Source: CAYXGZ01 sp964464755 (GTDB lineage Bacteria; Planctomycetota; MHYJ01; JACPRB01). Taken from it: a DNA stretch of 64,000 nucleotides. Both the position numbers and the translations under genes were made by a program. Shown here one piece after another: positions 26,760 through 36,375 of this stretch. The stretch spans positions 62,001 to 126,000 of the forward strand of contig CAYXGZ010000001.1 in NCBI GenBank assembly GCA_964464755.1, in the 5' to 3' direction. The notes beneath the pieces are model-generated. The model ran no database searches. It worked only from the letters and a program-made list of their open reading frames with translations, and was not told the origin of the DNA. How positions within the stretch are numbered: position 1 is the first letter of the stretch; every line of letters begins with the position of its first letter.

Positions 26760-28889
26760 ATGCACCAGGTCGTGCAGAACCTACGCAGCGGCAAGCTCTC
26801 GCTCCTGCACGCCCCCGACCCCCTCGCCCGACCCGGCCACGTCCTGGTCGCCACCCGCGCCTCCGTCATCTCCGCCGGCACCGAGCGCATGGCCCTCGAG
26901 CTCGCCCGCAAATCCCTGCTCGGGAAGGCCCGCGCCCGGCCCGACCACGTCCGCCGCCTCGTCGAGAAGATCCGCCAGGAAGGCCTCCTCAACGCCGTCG
27001 GCCAGGCCCTCAACAAGCTCGACGAACCCGCCCCCCTCGGCTACTCCTCCGCCGGCACCGTCCTCGCCGTCGGCGCCGGCGTCCAGGACCTCAAGCCCGG
27101 CGACCGCGTCGCCTCCAACGGACCCCACGCCGGAGTCGTCGTCGTCCCCCGGCACCTCTGCGCCCGCATCCCCGACCCCGTCCCCTTCGACCAGGCCGCC
27201 TACGGCATCCTCGGCGCCATCGCCCTCCAGGCCGTCCGACTCTCCGGCGCCTCCCTCGGCGACCAGGTCCTCGTCGTCGGCCTCGGCCTCCTCGGACAGG
27301 TCGCCTGCGCCCTCCTCAAGGCCGCCGGCGCCCGCGTCATCGGCACCGACCCCGACCCCGCCCGCTGCGCCCTCGCCCTCCGCCTCGGCGCCGAAACCGC
27401 CCGCCCCGACCTCGACCCCAAGTCCGTCAAGGACCTCACCCGCGGAGTCGGCGCCGACGCCGTCCTCATCACCGCCTCCACCGACTCCGACCAGCCCGTC
27501 ACCCTCGCCGGCGAGGCCGTCCGCAAGAAGGGCCGCGTCGTCGCCACCGGCGCCGTCGGCCTCAACCTGCCCCGCCGCGCCTACTACTTCTCCGAGGCCG
27601 AGTTCGTCGTCTCCTGCTCCTACGGCCCCGGCCGCTACGACCCCGACTACGAGGACCGCGGCCGCGACTACCCCGTCGGCTACGTCCGCTGGACCGAGCA
27701 GCGCAACCTCCAGGCCGTCCTCGACCTCATGGGCTCCGGCAAGCTCGACCTCTCGCCCCTCACCACCCACCGCTTCCCGATCGAGAACGCCGAAGCCGCC
27801 TACGCTCTCGTCGACTCCCCGGCCCCCGGCACCCTCGGAATCGTCCTCACCTACCCCGAGGCCCCCGCCCCGGAGAAAGTCCTCAAGCTCGCCGCCGCCC
27901 CCGCCAAGGGAGGAGTCGCCGTCGGAGTCCTCGGCGCGGGCGTCTACGCGAAGTCCACGCTGCTCCCCGCCCTCGCCAAGTCCGGCCGCTTCCGCCCCCG
28001 CATCCTGGCCAGCGCGGGCGGAGCCGGCGCCGCCCACGCGGGCGAGAAGTTCGGCTTCGAGCTCGTCACCGCCGACGAGGAGGAACTCTTCCGCGATCCC
28101 GAGCTCAAGGCCGTCTTCATCCTGACCCGGCACGACCTCCACGCCCGCCAGGTCCTCCGCGCGATCGAGCGCAACCTCGCCGTCTTCGTCGAGAAGCCCC
28201 TCGCCCTCGACCTCGAGCAGCTCGCCGCGATCGAGACCGCCCTGCGCGCGAAGCCCGTCCCCCTCGTCGTCGGCTACAACCGCCGCTTCGCCCCCTCCGT
28301 CCTCGCCCTCAAGAAGCACTTCGAGGACGCCGCCGGCCCGAAGACAATCTCCATCCGCTTCAACGCGGGCTCCATCCCCGCCGAGCACTGGACCCAGGAC
28401 GAGAAGGTCGGAGGCGGCCGCCTCATCGGCGAGGCCTGCCACGCCATCGACCTCGCCACCTTCCTCGCCGGAGCGCCGCCCGTCCGCGTCTACGCCGAGT
28501 CCGTCGGCGGCCCCCAGGCGCCCGCCGTCAGCGACGACCAGGCCTTCCTCACCCTCCGCCACGCCGACGGCTCCATCAGCTCCATCGCCTACCTCGCGGG
28601 CGGAGACCGCGCCGCCGGCAAGGAGCGCGTCGAGATGAGCGGCGGGGGGAGTTTCGCCGTGCTCGACGACTACCAGGTCCTCGACCTCACGCGCGACGGC
28701 CGCACCCGCCGCGAGAAGTTCGGCGGCCTGGACAAGGGCCACGCGGCCGAGCTCAAGGCCTTCGGCGAGCTCCTCGTCCAGGGCGGTTCCGTCCCCATCC
28801 CCTGGGAGGAACTCCGCGCCGTCTCCGCCGCGGCCATCCTCGCCGTCCAGAGCCTGAGGGAAGGGGCCCCCTTCGACATCGGCGCATGA
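26760..28889 (+). CDS. Bi-domain oxidoreductase (alcohol dehydrogenase-like + Gfo/Idh/MocA)
   Basis: The 709-aa fusion has an N-terminal MDR/threonine-dehydrogenase-like half (VISAGTERMALELARKSLL, GYSSAGTVLAVGAGV, Rossmann VVGLGLLGQVAC). The C-terminal half is a Gfo/Idh/MocA oxidoreductase (VGVLGAGVYAKSTLLPALAKS, FVEKPLALD, VGYNRRFAPSV). This fused protein is regularly found beside a heparinase II/III gene in polysaccharide loci, as here. It likely oxidises or epimerises a sugar in the pathway. Its stop overlaps the heparinase start (ATGA). GC content is markedly higher than in the genes before it, and it has its own promoter. Confidence 0.9.
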   Translation: MHQVVQNLRSGKLSLLHAPDPLARPGHVLVATRASVISAGTERMALELARKSLLGKARARPDHVRRLVEKIRQEGLLNAVGQALNKLDEPAPLGYSSAGTVLAVGAGVQDLKPGDRVASNGPHAGVVVVPRHLCARIPDPVPFDQAAYGILGAIALQAVRLSGASLGDQVLVVGLGLLGQVACALLKAAGARVIGTDPDPARCALALRLGAETARPDLDPKSVKDLTRGVGADAVLITASTDSDQPVTLAGEAVRKKGRVVATGAVGLNLPRRAYYFSEAEFVVSCSYGPGRYDPDYEDRGRDYPVGYVRWTEQRNLQAVLDLMGSGKLDLSPLTTHRFPIENAEAAYALVDSPAPGTLGIVLTYPEAPAPEKVLKLAAAPAKGGVAVGVLGAGVYAKSTLLPALAKSGRFRPRILASAGGAGAAHAGEKFGFELVTADEEELFRDPELKAVFILTRHDLHARQVLRAIERNLAVFVEKPLALDLEQLAAIETALRAKPVPLVVGYNRRFAPSVLALKKHFEDAAGPKTISIRFNAGSIPAEHWTQDEKVGGGRLIGEACHAIDLATFLAGAPPVRVYAESVGGPQAPAVSDDQAFLTLRHADGSISSIAYLAGGDRAAGKERVEMSGGGSFAVLDDYQVLDLTRDGRTRREKFGGLDKGHAAELKAFGELLVQGGSVPIPWEELRAVSAAAILAVQSLREGAPFDIGA

Positions 28890-30436
28890 TGCTCCGCTGG
28901 CTCCGCACCCTCCGGCCCCTGCGCGCCTCGCAGATCGGCTGGAGACTGCGCCGCCGCCTCCTCGGCCACCGCGTCCCGCCCCTCTCCGGCGCCCCCGTCC
29001 CGTTCCGCCCCGTGCCCCTCCCGAAGGGTTCGTCGATCGACTACCGCGTCGGCGCCGACTCGATCGAGTTCCTGAGCCGGCCAGGGAAGCTCGGCGACTG
29101 GATGCTCGGGCCCCGGAGCGAGCAGCGGCTCTGGACCGTCACGCTGCACTACCACGAGTGGATCGCCGACCTCGTCGAGTCGGGCCGCCGCGAGGAGGCC
29201 GCGAAATGGCTCGCGGATTGGATCGGGAAGGTCGGGCCCTCGGAGCAGCACCTCGCCTGGAACGAGTACGCCGTGGCCACCCGCATCCAGTCGTGGACCC
29301 GGATCCTCAACGCCGCGGGCGAACTCGTGCCCCGCCTCGCCGCCCACCTGGAGCGCCAAGCCGAGTACCTCCACGGCGCGCTCGCCTGGGATCTCCGGGG
29401 CAACCACCTCGTCCGCGACCTGCTCGGCTTGTCCATCGCGGCCGCAGCCCTCGACTCCCCGCGGGCCGCGACCTGGAAGGAGACGGTGCGCCGGGTCCTG
29501 CCCGAACTCCTCGAGGAGCAGATCCTCCCGGACGGCGCCCACTACGAGCGCAGCCCGATGTATCACGCGATCGTGCTCCGCGACCTCCTGACGCTCCGCG
29601 AACTCCTCGCGGACTCCGCGCTCGATCCGATCCTCCTCCGCATGGGGGAATGGCAGCGCAGCCTCAAGCACCCGGATGGGCGACTCGCGCTCTTCGGGGA
29701 CTCGGCGCTCAACGGCTTCGCGCGGGCGAACTTCGATCCCCCGAACCCGGGCTACCGCGCCTTCGAGCCCAGCGGCTACGCGGCCTGGCACCGGGAGCCT
29801 TGGTCGCTGCTCTTCGACGTCGGTCCGATCGGGCCCGACGAGCAGCCGGGACACGGCCACGCGGGCATCCTGGGTTTCGAGGCCTCGCTCGGGGGGCACC
29901 GCCTGGTCGTGGACCCCGGCACCTACGGCTACGACGACGACGCGCGCCGGCGCTACGACCGCTCGTCGGCGTCCCACAACGGCCCGCGGGTGGGGATGGG
30001 AGACAGCGCCGAGCTCTGGGGCGCGTTCCGCGTCGGCCGCCGCGCCAAGCTGCTGGCCCGCCGCTTCGCGGAGTCTGAAGTCTCGGCCACGCACGACGGA
30101 TTCCCGGGTTGCCCGACGACCCGGACAATCAAGTGGCTCTCGGAGCTGGCGTTCCAGGTGACGGATCGAGTCGAGGGAAGCGGAACCCGGGCCGTGGAAA
30201 CGGGCTGGCTGATCCATCCGGAGTGGAAGGTCACCGAGCAGTCCGAGGGATGGACGCTCGAGGGCCCCGGCGGCCGGGCCACCGTTGCGGTCAAGCTGCC
30301 GCCGGGGGGCCGCCGCTTCCGCGACCAGCAGCCCTGGCATCCGGAGTTCGGCAAGGAGCTGCCCGCGACGCGGATCGGCTGGAGGCAGGCGGGAGTCCTG
30401 CCCATCGAAGTCGCCACGACGTTCACCAAGGCCTAG
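28886..30436 (+). CDS. Heparinase II/III family protein
   Basis: The 516-aa protein has an N-terminal helical toroid (HYHEWIADLVES, WNEYAVATRIQSW, RGNHLVRDLLGL) and a C-terminal beta-sandwich with HGHAGILGFEASLGGHRLVVDPGTYGY and SSASHNGPRVGMGDSAELWG. These are the conserved elements of the heparinase II/III polysaccharide lyases, including the Tyr and His candidates. No signal peptide is seen, although the family acts on uronic-acid polymers; it may be exported another way or act on intermediates. It is coupled to the bi-domain oxidoreductase upstream. Confidence 0.9.
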   Translation: MMLRWLRTLRPLRASQIGWRLRRRLLGHRVPPLSGAPVPFRPVPLPKGSSIDYRVGADSIEFLSRPGKLGDWMLGPRSEQRLWTVTLHYHEWIADLVESGRREEAAKWLADWIGKVGPSEQHLAWNEYAVATRIQSWTRILNAAGELVPRLAAHLERQAEYLHGALAWDLRGNHLVRDLLGLSIAAAALDSPRAATWKETVRRVLPELLEEQILPDGAHYERSPMYHAIVLRDLLTLRELLADSALDPILLRMGEWQRSLKHPDGRLALFGDSALNGFARANFDPPNPGYRAFEPSGYAAWHREPWSLLFDVGPIGPDEQPGHGHAGILGFEASLGGHRLVVDPGTYGYDDDARRRYDRSSASHNGPRVGMGDSAELWGAFRVGRRAKLLARRFAESEVSATHDGFPGCPTTRTIKWLSELAFQVTDRVEGSGTRAVETGWLIHPEWKVTEQSEGWTLEGPGGRATVAVKLPPGGRRFRDQQPWHPEFGKELPATRIGWRQAGVLPIEVATTFTKA

Positions 30437-30437
30437 G

Positions 30438-31652
30438 ATGCGAATCCTCTACGTCTCGCAGTACTTCCCGCCCGAGATGGGCGCCCCGGCGGCGCGGGTC
30501 TTCGAGCTCTCGCGCGAGTGGGTGAGGCGGGGCCACGAGGTCACGGTGCTCACCGCGTTCCCGCATCACCCGACCGGCGTGAAGCGCGCGGAGGATCGCG
30601 GCGTCCTGACGCGGCGCGAGGAGGTCGAGGGCATCGACGTGGTGCGGGCCTACATCTACGCGGCGCCGAACCAGGGTGTCGTCCGGCGGATGCTGTCCTA
30701 CTCGTCCTTCCTGGCGTCGGCCTCGATCGTCGGGGCCTTGCGCGTGCCGACCCCTGAAGTCGTGATCGGCAGTTCGCCGCAGCTCTTCAGCGCGGTCGCG
30801 GGCTACGGCTTGGCCCGGCACTACGGGGTGCCGTTCGTGCTCGAAGTTCGGGATCTCTGGCCCGAGTCGATCCTCGCGGTGGGGGCGTTGAGCGGCGGCC
30901 CGGTGATCCAGGGGCTGAAAGCCGTGGCGCGCCACCTCTACCGGCGCAGCGAGAAGATCGTCACGGTGGGCGAGGGCTACTCGCGCATGCTGCAGCTCCT
31001 GCACGGCGTGCCGAGGTCGAAGATCCTCGAGGTCCCCAACGGCGTGAACCTCGAGCTCTTCGTGCCGAAGGCGGGGGACGCCGAGCTGCGGAAGGAGCTG
31101 GGCTGGGGAGACCGCTTCGTGGTGCTCTACCTCGGCACGCACGGGATGGCGCACGGGCTGGGGAGCGTGCTGGACGCGGCGGAGCGGCTGAAGAGCGACG
31201 ACTCGGTCCTCTTCGCGTTCGTGGGGGAGGGGGCGGAGAAGCAGGCGCTGAAGTCGCGGGCGGCGGGCTGGTCGAACGTGCAGTTCATCGACCAGCAGTC
31301 GCGGGAGCGCGTGCCCCGGTTCTACGCGGCCTGCGACCTCGGGCTCGTGGTGCTGAGGAAGACGCCGCTGTTCCAGGAAGTGCTGCCGTCGAAGATCTTC
31401 GAGTACCTCGGGATGGAGCGGCCGCTGATCGTGGGGGTGGAGGGGGAGGCGCGGAGGCTGGTCGAGGAGGCCGGGGCCGGGGTCTTCGTGCCCCCGGAGG
31501 ATCCGGCGGCGCTGGCGGAGGCGGTCCGGGGGCTGAAGGCGCGCCGGGGGGAACTGCTAGAATGGGGCCGTCGGGGTCGGGAGTACGTGGCCCGTCGCTA
31601 CGACCGGGCGCGGCTCGCCGACCGGTACCTCGAGATCCTGGGGAGCCTGTGA
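30438..31652 (+). CDS. Glycosyltransferase, GT4 (WbuB-like)
   Basis: The 404-aa protein starts MRILYVSQYFPPEMGAPAARVFELSREWVRRGHEVTVLTAFPHHPTG, a pattern of WbuB/WcaI-like GT4 enzymes. EVRDLWPESI and the donor site block VLPSKIFEYLGMERPLIVGVEGEARRLVEEAGAG follow. It should transfer an N-acetylated amino sugar, judging from family and the WecB gene next door, but this is inference. It starts 1 bp after the heparinase stop; its own stop overlaps wecB (GTGA). Confidence 0.9.
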   Translation: MRILYVSQYFPPEMGAPAARVFELSREWVRRGHEVTVLTAFPHHPTGVKRAEDRGVLTRREEVEGIDVVRAYIYAAPNQGVVRRMLSYSSFLASASIVGALRVPTPEVVIGSSPQLFSAVAGYGLARHYGVPFVLEVRDLWPESILAVGALSGGPVIQGLKAVARHLYRRSEKIVTVGEGYSRMLQLLHGVPRSKILEVPNGVNLELFVPKAGDAELRKELGWGDRFVVLYLGTHGMAHGLGSVLDAAERLKSDDSVLFAFVGEGAEKQALKSRAAGWSNVQFIDQQSRERVPRFYAACDLGLVVLRKTPLFQEVLPSKIFEYLGMERPLIVGVEGEARRLVEEAGAGVFVPPEDPAALAEAVRGLKARRGELLEWGRRGREYVARRYDRARLADRYLEILGSL

Positions 31653-32749
31653 CGCTGCAGCTCGACGTGGTGGCCGGGACCCGACCCAACTTCGTGAAGA
31701 TCGCGCCGATCCTCCGGGCGCTGCGGGCGGCGGGGCTCGGGGCCCGGCTGGTGCACACGGGCCAGCACTACGACGCGTCGCTGTCGGAGGTCTTCTTCCG
31801 GCAGCTGGAGATCCCGGAGCCCGACGTGCGGCTCGGGGTGGGCTCGGGTCCGCAGGGGGCGCAGACGGGGCGGATCCTGGAGGCCTACGAGGCGCTGCTG
31901 CTCAAGGGTCCGCGGCCGGACGGCGTGGTGGTGGTGGGGGACGTGAACTCGACCCTGGCCTGCACGCTGGCGGCGGTGAAGCTGGGCGTGCGGGTGGCGC
32001 ACGTGGAGGCGGGGCTGAGGTCGTTCGACCGGACGATGCCGGAGGAACTGAACCGGATCGCGACGGACCAGCTGGCGGACCTGCTGCTGGCGAGCGAGCC
32101 CGCGGGCGTGGCGAACCTGGAGCGGGAGGGGATCGCGAAGGACCGGATCCGCCTGGTGGGGAACGTGATGATCGACACGTTGTTCCGCGAGCTGCCGAAG
32201 GCGGAGAAGGTGGAGCTGGGGCCGATCCTCGGGGGCCCGGGGCCGCACGTGCTGGTGACGCTGCATCGTCCGTCGAACGTGGACGACGCGGGGCGCTTGA
32301 GGTCGCTGATGGACCTGCTGGTGACGTTGTCGAAGAAGGCGAGGATCGTGTTCCCGGTGCACCCGAGGACGCGCGAGCGGTTGAAGGCCCTGGAGTGGGG
32401 GGGCGGCGGGGAGAGGTTGCGGATCCTGGATCCGCTGGGTTACCACGAGTCGATGGCGGTCATGAGGTCGGCGGCGGCGGTGATCACGGACTCGGGGGGG
32501 ATGCAGGACGAGACGGCGGTGCTGGGGGTGCCGTGCTTCACGATGCGCTCGAACACGGAGCGGCCGGTGACGCTGAGCGAGGGGACGAGCGTGCTGATCG
32601 GGGACGACGCGGGCCGGCTGCCGGGCCTGCTGGACGGGGCGCTGCAGGCGGGCCCGCGGAAGGCGAGGTCGATCCCGCTCTGGGACGGGAAGACGGCGGG
32701 GCGGATCGTGGGCGAGATCTCCAAAGCGTGGTCGGCGCTCAGCGGCTAA
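31649..32749 (+). CDS. wecB: UDP-N-acetylglucosamine 2-epimerase (non-hydrolysing)
   Basis: The 366-aa protein (GTG start, overlapping the previous stop) has the family signatures GTRPNFVKIAPI, HTGQHYD, HVEAGLRSFDRTMPEELNR, VTLHRPSNVD and ITDSGGMQDETAVLGVPC. It interconverts UDP-GlcNAc and UDP-ManNAc in the cytoplasm, supplying ManNAc to the polymer. It ends the plus-strand locus and overlaps the convergent glycosyltransferase gene by 11 bp. Confidence 0.94.
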   Translation: MTLQLDVVAGTRPNFVKIAPILRALRAAGLGARLVHTGQHYDASLSEVFFRQLEIPEPDVRLGVGSGPQGAQTGRILEAYEALLLKGPRPDGVVVVGDVNSTLACTLAAVKLGVRVAHVEAGLRSFDRTMPEELNRIATDQLADLLLASEPAGVANLEREGIAKDRIRLVGNVMIDTLFRELPKAEKVELGPILGGPGPHVLVTLHRPSNVDDAGRLRSLMDLLVTLSKKARIVFPVHPRTRERLKALEWGGGGERLRILDPLGYHESMAVMRSAAAVITDSGGMQDETAVLGVPCFTMRSNTERPVTLSEGTSVLIGDDAGRLPGLLDGALQAGPRKARSIPLWDGKTAGRIVGEISKAWSALSG

Positions 32750-33791
32750 GGAACTCCCGCAGGATCTTCGAGAATCGCTCTCGAAACGCGCCGAAGCAGA
32801 AGTTCGCTTCCCAACGGGCCTGGCCGGCCCGGCCCATGGATCGAGCCGTTGCGGGGCTCCTCAGCAACTCGACTAGCCTTCCGGGCAACTCGTCCGGGTT
32901 GTCCAGGTTGACGTTGTAGCCGGTCACGCCGTCGACATTGATTTCGGAAGCGGCGTCATGAACGCTGGCGACAACGGGAATGCCTTGGCGCATGGCTTCG
33001 ACGTAGACCAATCCGAAACCTTCGCCTCGACTTGGCATCGCGAAGACGGCGGTCTGTTTCCAAAGGTCGGCAAGTTGATCCGCTCCCACGAGACCGGTGA
33101 AACTAACGTTCGCGAGACCTTCAGCGAGCTTCCGGACCGTTCCGATGGCCGGACCATCTCCCGCTATGGTGAGCGTGGCCTCGGGTACTGCCTTCAAGAC
33201 TCGTGGCCAACACGCGATCAACTCCCGATGCCCCTTGTAGAGATCGTGATCAGGCCGTCCCAGGATCAGGACACTCGGTCGGGGCGACTGGGATTGGGAA
33301 GGGGTCGTTTCCTCTTCAGTCGCTAGCCAGCAGACTTGACCGCGGCCGATGCCCGCAAACGATGCCTTGGCGCGGTCTCTGGTGAAGGAGCTGTTGCAGA
33401 CGAACTCCGTCATTCGCTTGGCCGCGCGAAGGCGTTCCGGCCTGATTGGGGGCCAGACCTCCACTCCGTGAATCCAGCTCAGGCCAGGCCGTTTCAGTCC
33501 GGGGATCCACGGATGGGTCCTGGCCATCCCTAGGAAGTCATAAATGATGTGGGTGCTCCAGGCCGCGTGCTTCCAAACGGCGGCGAGGAACTTCGCTTTG
33601 CTGCCTCGGGCGCAGTAGTCCGCGGGAGACTTGGAGTCCGTGAAGGTGACCCGCCGAATCCGGTCCGGGGGCAGCAGCTCGCTCAACACCCGGTCCGTGA
33701 GCCGCGCGACCTTGGCGATGCCCCCGCGGGTCGCTGCGAGCGACTCGACGGCGAGGAGGACGCGGGCATTCTCCAGATCGATAGATGTCAT
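32739..33791 (-). CDS. Glycosyltransferase, GT4
   Basis: The 350-aa protein has NARVLLAVESLAATRGGIAKVARL at the N-terminus, then VLILGRPDHDLYKGHRELIACWPRVL, LTIAGDGPAIGTVRKLAEGL and the donor-site SRGEGFGLVYVEAMRQGIPVVASVHDAASEI. It lies 2 bp downstream of the FkbM gene on the same strand, so the two form a short operon convergent to the main locus. GC content is somewhat lower than in wecB. Confidence 0.9.
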   Translation of the reverse strand: MTSIDLENARVLLAVESLAATRGGIAKVARLTDRVLSELLPPDRIRRVTFTDSKSPADYCARGSKAKFLAAVWKHAAWSTHIIYDFLGMARTHPWIPGLKRPGLSWIHGVEVWPPIRPERLRAAKRMTEFVCNSSFTRDRAKASFAGIGRGQVCWLATEEETTPSQSQSPRPSVLILGRPDHDLYKGHRELIACWPRVLKAVPEATLTIAGDGPAIGTVRKLAEGLANVSFTGLVGADQLADLWKQTAVFAMPSRGEGFGLVYVEAMRQGIPVVASVHDAASEINVDGVTGYNVNLDNPDELPGRLVELLRSPATARSMGRAGQARWEANFCFGAFRERFSKILREFLSR

Positions 33792-33793
33792 GG

Positions 33794-34624
33794 CTACAAC
33801 GGTCCTGGTCCGGCCAGCTCCGGAAACTGCTGGCGCGCGTCTCGATGCACGATGATGTAATTCCCCTCGGTGTACGACTCAAGACGCCAATCCCAGCCAG
33901 GGTAGTACTCGACTCCCTTCGGCGTGACCTTGCCGAGGACGTAGGGCTTGCCCGCGAGGAACTCGAACACATCGCGAAGGTAGGTGCGGGAGTAGATCCA
34001 GCGCCAGGTGTACTCGAACTGCAAGGCCCGAATGCGCCCGGCCTCCAGCAGCTTCGCGGCGCCCTGGATGACGAAGAAGTCGTGTCCCTCCGTGTCGACC
34101 TTGACGAGGTCGATCCGATCCAAGCCCTGCTCGGCCGCGAAGACGTCCAGCGTCTTCAACTCGACGGGCCCTTCCTTCCGGCTCTCGCCCGGGATCTCGT
34201 GCAAGCTGTTCCGGCCCGCGTTCTCGCCCACGGAATGGAAGTCGGCGGTGCCCGCGCGGTTGGACAGCGCCAGACGATGGACGCTCACCGAAGCGCCCGT
34301 ACCCCAAGAGGCCGAGTTCCTCTTGAGCGTTTCGTAGGTGGTCATCGAGGGCTCGAAGGAGTGGAGCTTCAGCTTTCGATGCGCGCGATCCGCCTTCTCG
34401 ATCATGGACCGGGACCAGTCGCCGATGTTGGCGCCGATGTCCAGCACGACCAAGGGATTCTGGGAAGGAGTTCGTAGCGTGGAGTCCTGGACGAGCGCTT
34501 CGCCGTTGATCTCGAACTGGTTGAGCCCGTCGAGTCGAGCCGCGTTGAGTAGGTAGCGGCCAATTCGGCCTAGCAGGCGCCGCCCAAGCAGGGCACGAAG
34601 GAATGCGGCAAGGTAACGTTTCAC
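33794..34624 (-). CDS. FkbM family methyltransferase
   Basis: The 276-aa protein has VVLDIGANIGDWSRSMI (SAM motif I), LHSFEPSMTTYETLKRN and the FkbM hallmark IDLVKVDTEGHDFFVIQGA. I place the start at GTG 34624; the frame stays open upstream only by reading into the repeat array, which gives octapeptide repeats. A TACGAT -10-like box at 34642-34637 lies 12 nt before this GTG and supports it. It probably methylates a sugar of the exopolysaccharide and is co-transcribed with the glycosyltransferase downstream. Confidence 0.85.
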   Translation of the reverse strand: MKRYLAAFLRALLGRRLLGRIGRYLLNAARLDGLNQFEINGEALVQDSTLRTPSQNPLVVLDIGANIGDWSRSMIEKADRAHRKLKLHSFEPSMTTYETLKRNSASWGTGASVSVHRLALSNRAGTADFHSVGENAGRNSLHEIPGESRKEGPVELKTLDVFAAEQGLDRIDLVKVDTEGHDFFVIQGAAKLLEAGRIRALQFEYTWRWIYSRTYLRDVFEFLAGKPYVLGKVTPKGVEYYPGWDWRLESYTEGNYIIVHRDARQQFPELAGPGPL

Positions 34625-34696
34625 GATGAGCGGGCCATCGTACACGAAGCGAGCCCGCCTCGCCGCCCTCCTCGAGCGTCCGCCGGACTCAGGATA

Positions 34697-35056
34697 GCAG
34701 GACGAAAGAGAGGCGGAAGCCGGGAAGCCCGAGAGCCAGAAAGCCCGAAAGCCCGAAAGCCAGAAAGCAAGACAGCAAGAAAGCCAGAGAGCCAGAACAC
34801 CCGAAGGAAGCGAACGGGCAAACCAGACAGCCGAAAAGCCGAAAAGCAAGAAAGCAAGAAAGCAGGAAAGCAGGAAAGCAAGAAAGCAGGAAAGCAGGAA
34901 AGCAAGAAGGTCCGAAAGAAGGAAAGCCAGCAGACCCGGTTTCCCGGTACAACCCCTGGACAGTCTGGATTTGCAGTCCGCGTACTTTCGGGCTTCTGGC
35001 TTTCGGGCTGTCCTGCTTTCCGGCTATCGGGCTCTCCTGCTTTCCGGCCTTTCCGC
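34697..35056. repeat. Octamer repeat array 2, with conserved core on minus strand
   Basis: The region has no gene. The arm 34697-34925 is AGCC-N-GAA octamers (GCAAGAAA and GCAGGAAA variants alternate near 34850-34910). The other arm, 34981-35056, is the complementary form (CTTTCGGG, CTTTCCGG). Between them, 34921-34980 on the minus strand matches the core found in arrays 3 and 4: ATCCAGACTGT, then AGGGGT, TACCG and CCGGGTCTGCTGGCTTTCC. The 70 bp between the FkbM start and the array show only a -10-like box. Confidence 0.88.
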
Positions 35057-36010
35057 TTACGGCCTCAGGCGCTCCAACCTCCCCCTCCAGCGCGACGCCG
35101 CCTCCGGAGGCCACAGGATCCCCGCCGCGATCGCCGGGATCCGGCGCGGCTCCAGCGCCGCCGCCGCGTAGTAACTCAGCGCCGCCGCCCCCCAGCGGTA
35201 CCCGAAGCCCGCCTCCGGCCCCCGCCGCCGCCAGTACGCCGCCAGCGGCGCCCAGCGCCAGCCCACCCGCCGCCGCGGCAACTCCTCCAACCCCAACCAC
35301 CCCCGCGCCGCCTCCCGGATCGCCCCCCCCGCCGGCCCCGCATCCCGACCCAGCACCCGCTCCGCCTTCAAGACGTCCAACAGGTGCTTCAACGTCCCCC
35401 CCAGGTCCTTCGCGTAGTGCGACGCCAACAGGTCCAGCTGCGCCCCCGGCGACGGCACCCGGAACTCCCGACCGGCGTGACTCCACGTCGCCGAACCCGC
35501 GAACAAGCGCTCCAGCGGCTCCGTCCCGCCCCAGGCCCGCTCGTGCAGGTCCACCGGCATCCCCGACCCGCGCCAGCACGTCCCGTCCGCCGTGACCCGG
35601 AACCCCAGCCCCTCGAGTCGCCGCGCCGCGCGATCCCGATCCCGCGGCCGCAGCAGCAGGTCGACGTCGTCCGAGGGACGCCGCGCCGCGTCCCCGTACA
35701 GCCACTCCGCGACCGGACGCCCCTTCAGCACCAGGAACGGGATCCCCGCCAGCGCCCCGTGCAACTCGACCAGCAGCGCCGAGCCCTCGTCCGCCAGCGC
35801 CCGATCCCGCGCCGCGACCGCCTCGAGCAGGATCCGCTCCGCCCGCGGCAGCTGCTCCGCGAAATGCGCCAGCAGCAGCCCGCCGAGCTGGTGCCCCGCG
35901 AGAACGCGAACCGCGGCGGATCCGAAGTCCTCGTCCCCGAGCGGGGAGGGGGGCAGCGAGAGCTCGGCCCGGAATAGAGCGGAAGCGAGCCGACGGCCGG
36001 TCCACGACAT
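35057..36010 (-). CDS. Nucleotidyltransferase family protein
   Basis: The 317-aa protein has the nucleotidyltransferase core IPFLVLKGRPVAEWLYGDAARRPSDDVDLLLRPRDRDRAARRLEGLGF, with the DDVDLLL metal-binding Asp residues, followed by MPVDLHERAWGG. This is the NTP_transf_5 family seen in polysaccharide and lasso-like loci; the transferred nucleotide and acceptor are unknown. ATG 36010 is chosen because a TACCAT box (36022-36017) ends 6 nt upstream; the in-frame extension reads into the ATTAGCAA repeats. It lies between arrays 2 and 3. Confidence 0.82.
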   Translation of the reverse strand: MSWTGRRLASALFRAELSLPPSPLGDEDFGSAAVRVLAGHQLGGLLLAHFAEQLPRAERILLEAVAARDRALADEGSALLVELHGALAGIPFLVLKGRPVAEWLYGDAARRPSDDVDLLLRPRDRDRAARRLEGLGFRVTADGTCWRGSGMPVDLHERAWGGTEPLERLFAGSATWSHAGREFRVPSPGAQLDLLASHYAKDLGGTLKHLLDVLKAERVLGRDAGPAGGAIREAARGWLGLEELPRRRVGWRWAPLAAYWRRRGPEAGFGYRWGAAALSYYAAAALEPRRIPAIAAGILWPPEAASRWRGRLERLRP

Positions 36011-36023
36011 GACGTGATGGTAG

Positions 36024-36345
36024 CAACTAGCCATTAGCAATTAGCAATTAGCCAGAAAGCCGGAGAGCCGGAGAGCCGGAGAGCCCGAAAGCCCGAAAGC
36101 CCGAGAGCCCGAGAACCCGAGAGCCCGAGAGCCCGAGAGCCCGAGAGCCCGAGAGCCCGAGAGCCCGAGAGCCGGAAAGGCCAAAAGCCGGAAAGCCCGA
36201 GAGCCAGAGAGCCAGATACCCCAAAGAGACGCCAACGGCGAATCCAGACTGTAGAGGGGTCATACCGGTACACCGGGTCTACTGGCTTTCCCTCGGGCTT
36301 TCTTGCTCTCTGGCTTTCCTGCTCTCCTGCTTCCTCTTGCTGCGG
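36024..36345. repeat. Octamer repeat array 3, with conserved core on plus strand
   Basis: It opens with AT-rich heptamers (AGCAATT, twice) and passes into AGCC-N-GA(A/G) octamers up to about 36225. The core 36231-36290 follows (GCCAACGG, ATCCAGACTGT, AGAGGGGTC, TACCGG, CCGGGTCT, CTGGCTTTC). A short complementary arm runs to 36345 (CTTTCTTGC, TCTCTGGC, TCTCCTGC). Within the core CCAG-act-TAGA can pair with TCTA-CTGG. No gene is present. Confidence 0.88.
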
Positions 36346-36375
36346 ATTCGGGGCGTCGCCGCGCACTCCACGGGC

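Noticed and set aside
31558..31563. TAGAAT inside the WbuB-like gene as a promoter for wecB.
   Set aside because: It is 86 nt from the wecB start with no -35, and wecB is coupled by GTGA overlap.
34625..34849. Upstream extension of the FkbM gene to 34849.
   Set aside because: It reads octamer repeat and gives a hydrophobic octapeptide string; GTG 34624 restores a normal FkbM N-terminus.
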